The notes under the pieces are model-generated. The model was given only the letters and a program-made list of their open reading frames with translations. It had not been told where the DNA came from and made no database searches. The position numbers and the translations under genes are program-made. This document shows, in pieces, positions 18,516-25,337 of a DNA stretch of 25,337 bases. Source of the DNA: Methanobacterium sp. (GTDB lineage: Archaea; Methanobacteriota; Methanobacteria; Methanobacteriales; Methanobacteriaceae); contig JAQVTJ010000012.1 of assembly GCA_028700095.1 (NCBI GenBank), positions 1 to 25,337 of the forward strand, written 5' to 3'. Within the stretch, counting starts at the first letter, position 1. Every line of letters begins with the position of its first letter.

Positions 18516-19583
18516 TTATATTTGTGGTTCAAATCTTTTTATCATGAAAGCTAAGAAACCAACTATTAAGGGAAATAGGAATAAATATATTATAATAAGT
18601 AATATTGGAGATATTAAAGCCCCCATTACAGTCGATGCAGCAAGTAACATGATCATGGTTATAACTGGTGCTAGAATTGCAATAAACATATATAACATTG
18701 TGAATGAATTAAGTTTTTGTGAATAATCCTTTAACTTCATTCTTAATTCATAGGAAGTGTCCTCTGCTATAACATTAAGAGTTTTTGCAATATCCCCTCC
18801 ACTTGAAAGTGTTCTTGTTATTTGATAAACAGCCCTTTTAAGTCCATCCGAATCTATTCTATCACCCATATCAATTAATGCTTTTTCAGTTGTTTCACCA
18901 TATTTTATCTCCTCCAATGCCCTGGCAAATTCTTCTGAAAGAGGACCATAACCTGAAAGAGCCACAGATCTCATACTATCATGTATTCCTATTCCTGCAC
19001 TGAGTTCTGTTGCCATCTGCCTTAATGCAAATGGTAATTCTCTTGATGCTTGATTTGAACGTGACCCTCTTTTAATGTTAGGTAAGAAAAATAAAACTAA
19101 AGTTATTAGAATGATTATTAATCCAAAAATTATACCCATAATTATTCCAAAGCCTAAAATAAGCATGAACATGAAAACAATAATAAATGAAATTCCACCT
19201 ATAACAAGGATCATTCGAGGTTCTAGATCCTGTTTTTCATCAATTTTAAGAAGTTCTTCTAAAGATGTTTTTTGATAAACATCTTTTTTAACCTTTTTTT
19301 CTGTGGCAAATTTCAAAACTTTATTATATTTTTTATCAATTAATTCATTAAAAATTTCTATTTCATTCTTATCTAAACGTCTATTTGTTAGTGATTGTGA
19401 AGTTCTTTTAACATTAATTTTATTAAATGAAACTTTTTTAAATCCCTGACTAAATTTTTCTCTTTTAGATCTTATTTTGCTCAGTTCCAGAGGCACGATA
19501 ACTCCTTTACCTAATTTCTTAGTTGAATCTAGGGTCACCCAACCTATTCTATTGAAAAAGTTTTTGAGACCTTTAAAAACCAT
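18516..19583 (-). CDS. TadC/FlaJ-like type II secretion F-family membrane protein
   Basis: This 355-residue inner-membrane platform protein is of the kind that works with a secretion ATPase to assemble pilus-like filaments. A basic N-terminal region is followed by two membrane spans (about residues 122-165), the T2SSF domain (about 185-285, with LRQMATELSAGIGIHDSMRS and GGDIAKTLNVIAEDT), and further spans at about 292-350. The start is placed at ATG 19583, five bases after GGTGAT; a longer in-frame start at 19619 lacks such a site. It follows the ATPase gene by 68 bases. That gene is broken, so this protein may now have no dedicated motor. Confidence 0.88.
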   Translation of the reverse strand: MVFKGLKNFFNRIGWVTLDSTKKLGKGVIVPLELSKIRSKREKFSQGFKKVSFNKINVKRTSQSLTNRRLDKNEIEIFNELIDKKYNKVLKFATEKKVKKDVYQKTSLEELLKIDEKQDLEPRMILVIGGISFIIVFMFMLILGFGIIMGIIFGLIIILITLVLFFLPNIKRGSRSNQASRELPFALRQMATELSAGIGIHDSMRSVALSGYGPLSEEFARALEEIKYGETTEKALIDMGDRIDSDGLKRAVYQITRTLSSGGDIAKTLNVIAEDTSYELRMKLKDYSQKLNSFTMLYMFIAILAPVITMIMLLAASTVMGALISPILLIIIYLFLFPLIVGFLAFMIKRFEPQI

Positions 19584-19651
19584 TTTATCACCCAAAAAAA
19601 ATATAATTATAATGGTCATTATCTATTTTATAATAAATTTTTTTTTATTAA

Positions 19652-21273
19652 TTATAAAATTTTATCTAAAATCTCAGCAGGATCTCTGTAGTAATTATTA
19701 ATATAATTTCCAACCTCATCTATGGATCTTATATTATTATCTGCTAGATATTCCAGGAAAAGCCTTCTTTTTTCAATTTCCTTTTCAATATCTGTAATTC
19801 CTATTCCTCTAAGTTCAGCTATGTCACGCAAGGTTTAGCTTGTTATTCCAACATATTCAACTTTATCAGAAATATTATTCCATTCAAAGACTTTATTTAA
19901 CTGAACATTACCCTCTTCCATACCTACTATTTCTGCAACTTCAGTTACACGTCTAATTGAACCGCCTTCAGGCCTGTACATCCTTTTTTGCATTATAATA
20001 AAGTCAAGTACATGTATCATAATTGTTGGCACATTCATTGGAGCATTTACTAATCTTGTAATAGTTTCCCTTGCAGTGTTTGAGTGAACAGTTCCCATAC
20101 CCGAGTGTCCTGTGTTTAAAGCTGTAAATAGAGTTACAGCTTCATTTCCCCTTACTTCTCCCAATATGACTCTGTCAGGTCTTTGTCTCAATGAATTTTT
20201 AACAAGTGTATCCATTGATAATTCTTCCTTCCCTTCAATATTAGGTGGACGGGTTTCCATCCTTAAAACATGAATATGTGGTAGTTGAAGTTCTAAAGTA
20301 TCTTCAATTGTTATTATACGCTCACGTGGAGGAGTAAAAGCCGTAATTGCATTTAAAGTTGTTGTTTTTCCTGAACCAGTTCCTCCTGCAATTATAGCAT
20401 TACAAGGTTTAACACCAAGCCCATCTGTACAAACCCATAAAAAACCAACTAAATGGGAAGATAAAGTTTTAAAATTAATTAAGTCAATAATGGTTAAGGG
20501 ATCCTTCCTGAATTTCCTAATAATTAATGTTGCACCGTCTGCAGAGACTGGAGGTATTGTTGCATTGACTCTTGAACCATCAGGAAGCCTAGCATCAAGT
20601 ATAGTGTTTGTTGATCTATTCGACGGTTAACTTGTCTGGCAATAACATCAATTATTGCTTTTATATCTGAATCATTATTAAAAATAACATTGGTAATCAT
20701 CATTCCAATCTTTCGATGATAAACAAAAACATTTCTATTTACACCTATAACCATTATTTCTTCAAGGTCATCATCCTTTATCATAGAATCAAGCTGACCA
20801 TAACCAAGCATATGTTGAGATATTTGAGTTGCAAGTCTGTCAACATCAATAACCCCCTTGGATCTTAAAAATTCCTTTACTTCTTCTATAAAGTTTTCTT
20901 CAGCTATACTGAATTTTTCACCCGGGGATACAGCAACTTCAACAAGTTTTTCACGAACTTCATTAAATATTAGTCTTTCCTTATCTGAAAACTTCGGAAC
21001 ACTTACATTATAATTAGGTATTAAACCTTCTTTAATAATTTCTGTTTTTATAAAATCTGAAGCTTTTTTAGCAGACCCCGGATGTTTATATGGTCTTTTC
21101 ATAACATCTAAATTAAGTCCTGAATCTTTACTTTTGTTCAGTGTTTTAGATATCTGCTCTTTTTTTTCTTCTTTAATCTGCTTAACTAAGTCTTTTGAGT
21201 CATCTAGGGGATCATCATCACCCGCAAATTCACCAAGAAGATCCCTTAGGATTTCTTTACGTTTATCTTTCAT
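19652..21273 (-). pseudogene. Tad/FlaI-family secretion ATPase, broken by a frameshift and an in-frame stop
   Basis: The 5' part encodes a variable N-terminus and the N-terminal domain up to [11 protein letters not shown]. At about 20603-20606 one base is missing, and the frame then runs to a stop at 20524. Restoring one base (ACACTATA to ACACCTATA would give [14 protein letters not shown]) continues the protein through Walker [10 protein letters not shown] (about 20360-20390), the TIEDTLELQ box and the His-containing GMGTVHSN. A second lesion, TAA at 19835-19837, interrupts [14 protein letters not shown]; sixty more coherent codons follow to a stop at 19652. With one base restored the length is divisible by three (540 residues). 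The likely start is ATG 21273; TTG 21282 is an alternative. The ATPase core is not translatable as written. Confidence 0.85.
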
Positions 21274-21557
21274 ATCTCTCAAATATTTTATATAATTTAA
21301 CCAATATTTAATGATAACTTTTTATATTATAACCTTCTTTTTCTAAAAGAACACATTTAACAAATATTTTATAAAAATAGATTCCAATAATAGAAAAAAA
21401 ATATTCACATATATTATTTAATTATTTTAATCTAATATAATTCCGTTTTTATTTAAATTCTATATTAAATATTATAATAATATAGAAATATTTTATAGTT
21501 TTAATCCATAACCTCTAAAATCTTTGTTATAGGTTAAGATTTATAAGTAGAGCTTAA

Positions 21558-21764
21558 TTATCCTACTTTAGAATCTAAGCTTCTTATTTTACTATGTAAG
21601 TACCATAGCTCATCATATAATCGATGATAACTCTCACTTGATGGATCATCTTTAATAAGTAATATTTCATTATATTTTGAATAAAATTCATTTTTCAATT
21701 CAAATAGAGTTTTTTGCTCATTTAATAATATATTAATCTCATAAACTTTAGTTATATCCTCCAT
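21558..21764 (-). CDS. Small hypothetical protein, probably coiled coil
   Basis: 68 residues, rich in Glu, Lys, Leu and Tyr with heptad-like spacing (LLNEQKTLFELKNEF, then RLYDELWYLHSKIRSLDSK), suggesting a helical hairpin. There are no cysteines and no membrane span. The ATG at 21764 is preceded by GGGGGG about 11 bases upstream, an imperfect ribosome binding site. It stands alone, with AT-rich gaps on both sides. No family is recognised. Confidence 0.5.
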   Translation of the reverse strand: MEDITKVYEINILLNEQKTLFELKNEFYSKYNEILLIKDDPSSESYHRLYDELWYLHSKIRSLDSKVG

Positions 21765-22217
21765 TATAGTTTAAACCCCCCAATGTTCTATAATAAATAT
21801 ATTGAAATTTTTTTTTTAATCATGAAAATTATATATTTTTAATTGGTATGATGTTACACATAAATTTTGTTGAAACTTATAAAAAAAGGTTGACATAGAC
21901 CATGAAATAATTAAAAAAAATATTTTATTATTACCAAAAAGATTAAAAAAAAATTCTGAAATTATATGCCTTTTTTTAACTTATTTTCTTTAATAATTTC
22001 TTTTTATAATTACAGCTAAAAATATTAGCTAACTTTGTTTAAAGAGACTATATTTGGTTATTGATGTTTTTTTTTGAATAATTTTGATTTGGAAGTTTAA
22101 TTTAGACCCATTATTAAACTATAAATTAAATAAAATATAAGCTATTAATTTTATTTTTTTTTAATAGAGTTTATATAAAAGCACCCCCTTTTTTCAAAAA
22201 TATGTTTATTTAAAAAG
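21765..22217. other. AT-rich intergenic region between divergent genes
   Basis: About 450 bases with no supported gene. Many A- and T-runs are present. The right end holds the promoter of the methyltransferase gene. Confidence 0.6.
22170..22177 (+). promoter_or_regulatory. TATA box of the methyltransferase gene
   Basis: A consensus TTTATATA lies 40 bases before the ATG at 22218. Transcription would start near 22200, giving a leader of under 20 bases and no clear ribosome binding site, so near-leaderless translation is likely. Confidence 0.5.
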
Positions 22218-23213
22218 ATGATAATTAACAATATGAACCTGAAATGTATATGTGGAGGAGAATGTGTTGAAGATTCCCTAATAATATTAAAAAAAATTAA
22301 ACAAATATATCCTAGTTGTATATATTGTAAAAATCTAAAACTCAAAAAATTCAAGCCACTTAAAGATCAAATAGAATTAGATGAGGTAAATGAAAATTTT
22401 GGGTTATGTACTTGTGGAAAAAGACATTTAGATAGTGTTATGGCACATATACTGAAAATTATGATGGATGAAGGTGTAAGAGATGAAAATTCCACATTAA
22501 GAAATACATGTACACCATTAATAACTCCCTCCTATACAACAAATTCATCACCATACCTTAGAACAAATTCAATGGTTATATTAACAAATAAAATAACAAA
22601 AAATTGTGCTAATAAAATAATAAATGAAATACCCGAAGTAAAAGGTGTTTTATATGGGGATATCAGACAAACAGTAGGATTAAAAGATTCAAAATCTGAG
22701 CCTAATACATATAAACTTCTTGCAGGCTGTGATATGAGATGTGATGTAATTTGTACACCCTATGGTGAATTATGTATCTATCGAAACCAAGCTGAAATTC
22801 ATGTTGAAATTCCTAAACCAATATCTCCAAAAATTGAAATTATAAGAAAAGTCTTAGACAAATATAAAAATCCAACAATACTGGACAGTACTTGTGGACC
22901 TGGAACTCTTGGAATAACTTGTTTAAAAGCCGGTGCAAAAAAAGTGGTGTTCAATGATATATGGTATCCTGCAATAAAAATGACATTACAAAACCTACAA
23001 GTAAATGGATATAATATAGATTTTTTTGATGTTACTAAAGGTTTAATAGGTTCTGGGGAAAATTTTCAAGTTTACTGTCAAGATATTAATAAATTAGAAA
23101 CAATAAATGAAAAATTTGATATATGTATTATTGATACATTTCCAGGTGTTAATACAGAAAATTTCATAAATTCAGTGAAAGAATTTTGCACCGAGATCAT
23201 AGTAATTAGTTAA
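22218..23213 (+). CDS. SAM-dependent methyltransferase with cysteine-rich N-terminus, target unknown
   Basis: 331 residues. The N-terminal about 80 carry Cys10, Cys12, Cys16, Cys34, Cys37, Cys64, Cys66 and His70 (CICGGEC, CIYC, LCTCGKRH), which could bind zinc or an iron-sulfur cluster. A middle domain (about 100-200) has CDMRCDVIC and a conserved beta-rich part. The C-terminal class I fold has motif I as ILDSTCGPGTLGI (221-233), the acidic loop end at VVFND (243-247), and CIIDTFPG in the motif IV position. There is no NPPY, so amino methylation of a base is unlikely. The ATG at 22218 is used because of its TATA box; Met6 at 22233 is possible. Fold is fairly sure, substrate is not. Confidence 0.75.
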   Translation: MIINNMNLKCICGGECVEDSLIILKKIKQIYPSCIYCKNLKLKKFKPLKDQIELDEVNENFGLCTCGKRHLDSVMAHILKIMMDEGVRDENSTLRNTCTPLITPSYTTNSSPYLRTNSMVILTNKITKNCANKIINEIPEVKGVLYGDIRQTVGLKDSKSEPNTYKLLAGCDMRCDVICTPYGELCIYRNQAEIHVEIPKPISPKIEIIRKVLDKYKNPTILDSTCGPGTLGITCLKAGAKKVVFNDIWYPAIKMTLQNLQVNGYNIDFFDVTKGLIGSGENFQVYCQDINKLETINEKFDICIIDTFPGVNTENFINSVKEFCTEIIVIS

Positions 23214-23249
23214 AAAAATTAAAATTATACACGCATATATTTTTTGTAC

Positions 23250-24532
23250 TTATAATGATAAACCCGTGTAAATAATGATTGCTGGAACAATTAAAACACC
23301 CATTAAATTGGATTTGTTAACTCCAATATAATGTGGTATTAATCCCAGAGAAATTGAAGTTAAATAAACAAGTAATAATATACATGAGGTTTGTATGTTC
23401 CATAAATGCGAAAAAAAATACTAACATACTCATAAAAATAATAACTATTTTTGAAAGTTTACCATAATTTATAAAATTTATATATTTTATTAGCATATCC
23501 CCAAGCTTCAAACATGAAAATGTTGATAATGCTACTGCTGTGAGGGAAACAAATACAAATAATAGAAGATAATTTATATCAAAATTTTCAATTAATTTAT
23601 CAATAAATACTGCAATACCGCTTCTGGGATTTCCTATTAAATATATTGCCATAAGAGAAAATAATGTATCAGAAACATTCCCTCCACTTATTGCTACTAA
23701 AAATCCTTCCCTATTATTTCCAATATCACCCCCACCACTTAATTCCTGTGCCAAAATACTGCCCTGAGCAGGACCCATTCCAGGTAAAAAGCCAAGAATA
23801 CTACCAGCTATTCCTCCTGCAATTATTCCTCTAATAATTTTTTTATTTATTTTTAAACCATGAAAAATATCTTGAACCGGAACTATGGAATTCTGTGACA
23901 AACTATAAACCAAAGTACTAACACCAAAAAGTCCTGTAAATATTGTTAATAGAGAAACATTAGAAGATATGGATGAATTTAACATTATCCATCCAACAAT
24001 TCCTGAAAGAATAAATAAAATAGACCATACCATGGAATATCTATCTTTATTAAGCCGTATTATCATGAAAACCACAGCCAATATAAGAATTATGTAAATA
24101 TAAGGTTTTAGTATACTATAAAGAGGAGGTAAAAATATTATAAAAAGAGGTAATAATATTAATATAACCACCAATGAACCAAAACCTCCAATTGTCACGA
24201 GTCTTACTGCTTCTCTACCCCTTCCATGAAGCATTAAATAATGGCCTGGTAAAATAGATAGAACAGTTCCTTCTTCAGGCACTCCTAAAAAAATAGATGG
24301 TAAAAAGTCAATCATTGAATGTGAAATTGACATTGAAAGTAAAAATACAGCAAGAAATGCTGGTGAAAATAACTCTAAAAGAAATACTGAAGAAGCAAAA
24401 ATAAAAGCACCCACAGTATTAACATGTATTCCTGGAATTATACCAGTTATTACACCACATATAACACCAATTAAACATGCCAATAATATATCAAAAAAAT
24501 TCCAACCACCAAAATAATATTATGTGATCCAT
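23250..24532 (-). pseudogene. TctA-family (DUF112) permease with two homopolymer frameshifts
   Basis: The continuous core (24483-23317) is a polytopic membrane protein with the paired family motifs [10 protein letters not shown] (N-terminal half) and [12 protein letters not shown] (C-terminal half), as in tripartite tricarboxylate transporter permeases. The core lacks an ATG. A frame from ATG 24532 ([13 protein letters not shown]) joins it if the seven-A run at 24493-24499 loses one base. The core's last residues are out of family; removing one base from the eight-A run at 23411-23418 gives an ending with [15 protein letters not shown] and stop at 23250. With both corrections the length is 426 codons plus stop, divisible by three. 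No TctB or TctC neighbour is visible, as usual in archaea; the substrate is unknown. Confidence 0.8.
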
Positions 24533-24848
24533 AATTAATAATATTAATTATTAAAAAAGTATTATAATATTTGATGCTTTATTATTTTTTCATTACATAA
24601 TAGCATATATTAACTAAAACTGTTTATTATGGATGAATCCTCCTATTTCCACTACTTTTTTTAAATAAATTGACATTTCAATAAAATAAATGGTATAAAT
24701 GAATAATATTTTTTTTGATAATGCTGCTTTATTTACTAAAAACATCCCATAGAGTGTAGGGATGGATATAAAATTTGCAATAGTAAAAAAAATGTGCATT
24801 AAAAAAATATTACAATAAAAAAATAAAAAAAATGGGATAGTTAGGGGT
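24533..24848. other. AT-rich intergenic region with one doubtful small frame
   Basis: About 316 bases. A 61-codon frame on the minus strand (24614-24799) encodes hydrophobic, AT-driven sequence without a ribosome binding site. I do not call it a gene, though a tiny membrane protein cannot be excluded. Confidence 0.5.
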
Positions 24849-25300
24849 TTATTTTATGTGTATATTTATATTTCTATCTAAACGTGGCAAATCATCCCCA
24901 TTACCCCAATAAATAATGCATAGCCTATATTCCCCTCGAGGCCAATCTCCTGTAGGTATAGAGATACGTGCATATCCATCGGTCCAAGTGATCTCTTCTT
25001 CATTGAATATTTGTTCTCCACGTGTACCGTCAGCTTTTACTTTATACACATAAAAATGTAGGTATCTTAACGTTATCTCATCATTATTATAAATAAATTT
25101 TGCCCATATCCTTTTATCTACACCTTTTTTAATATTCCAGTCAGGTTGTATACAAGTGCTGGGATCTATATTCGGGTTGGGGCCCGTGGCATCCCATGCC
25201 CATATATATCCATCTGATGCACTTACAGGATGTACACCTACTTTGAAAACTCCTAAAACAGAAGTAAGACTATTAGAGGTGTTATTTTTTTAAATTCCAT
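24849..25300 (-). pseudogene. Small secreted protein with a frameshift in its signal peptide
   Basis: A strong AGGAGG site precedes ATG 25300, which opens MEFKKITPLIVLLLF and then meets TAG. The neighbouring frame continues from there with SVLGVFKVGVHPVSAS, a natural end of a signal peptide, and stays open to 24849. Restoring one missing base between about 25262 and 25275 gives a 150-residue secreted protein (452 plus one is divisible by three). The mature part is rich in Trp, Tyr and Asp (WAWDATGPNPNIDPSTC, SIPTGDWPRGEYRLCIIYWG) and probably forms an Ig-like beta sandwich. It contains two cysteines that could pair. No family is recognised. An internal ATG at 25049 would give an unexported fragment. 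Confidence 0.6.
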
Positions 25301-25337
25301 ACTTTTCCCTCCTAATATTATTAGTTAATATATCCTT

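Noticed and set aside
19835..20260. Separate small ATPase gene starting at ATG 20260
   Set aside because: The frame is open and coherent upstream to the frameshift near 20605, including Walker A; it is the 3' part of one broken gene, not an independent gene.
24614..24799. 61-codon hydrophobic frame
   Set aside because: No ribosome binding site; low-complexity AT-driven sequence.
1..25337. CRISPR array, insertion sequence or prophage
   Set aside because: No regularly spaced direct repeats, transposase, integrase or terminal inverted repeats were seen by eye; the only long direct repeat is the internal PAS duplication.

Overview
The window looks like chromosome of an AT-rich methanogen of the order Methanobacteriales (Methanobacterium or Methanobrevibacter type). 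Reasons: a complete archaeal acetyl-CoA decarbonylase/synthase (CODH/ACS) gene cluster in the order cdhA-cdhB-cdhC-cooC-cdhD-cdhE-ferredoxin; archaeal TATA-type promoters; Shine-Dalgarno sites of the GGTGAT and GGAGG types; tRNAs without an encoded CCA; and a Tad/archaellum-type ATPase with its membrane partner. Genus assignment is inference.

Layout. 1-3893 (minus): high-affinity phosphate operon pstS-pstC-pstA-pstB-phoU, with phoU cut by the window edge. 3894-5715: long AT-rich non-coding stretch with a small GC-richer hairpin island, then a small secreted-protein gene carrying a frameshift. 5716-8156 (minus): a four-PAS sensor protein without an output domain and an unrecognised membrane protein. 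8453-8679 (minus): tRNA-Thr(GGU) and tRNA-Leu(UAA). 8680-9461: gene-poor, with short remnants, one resembling the N-terminus of a HEAT-repeat protein. 9462-10016 (plus): O6-methylguanine-DNA methyltransferase. 10063-18298 (minus): the CODH/ACS operon, led by a clear TATA box at 18355-18362 and closed by U-runs at 10024-10052. 18516-21273 (minus): TadC-like membrane protein behind a Tad/FlaI-family ATPase gene broken by a frameshift and a stop codon. 21558-21764 (minus): small coiled-coil-like protein. 22218-23213 (plus): cysteine-rich SAM-dependent methyltransferase of unknown target. 23250-24532 (minus): TctA-family permease with two homopolymer frameshifts. 24849-25300 (minus): small secreted protein with a frameshift in its signal peptide.

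How it works together. The CODH/ACS operon supplies the carbon-fixation machinery: CdhA/CdhB reduce CO2 to CO, CdhD/CdhE carry the methyl group on a corrinoid, CdhC assembles acetyl-CoA, CooC is the probable nickel-insertion ATPase and the 4x[4Fe-4S] ferredoxin is a probable electron carrier. The Pst system imports phosphate, with PhoU as its regulator.

The most notable pattern is the distribution of reading-frame lesions. The roughly 12 kb of pst and cdh genes read cleanly, while four accessory genes (two small secreted proteins, the pilus ATPase and the TctA permease) carry six lesions in total. For each gene, removing the proposed indels restores one open frame of a length divisible by three. 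This fits real decay or on/off switching better than uniform sequencing error, but raw reads are needed to decide.
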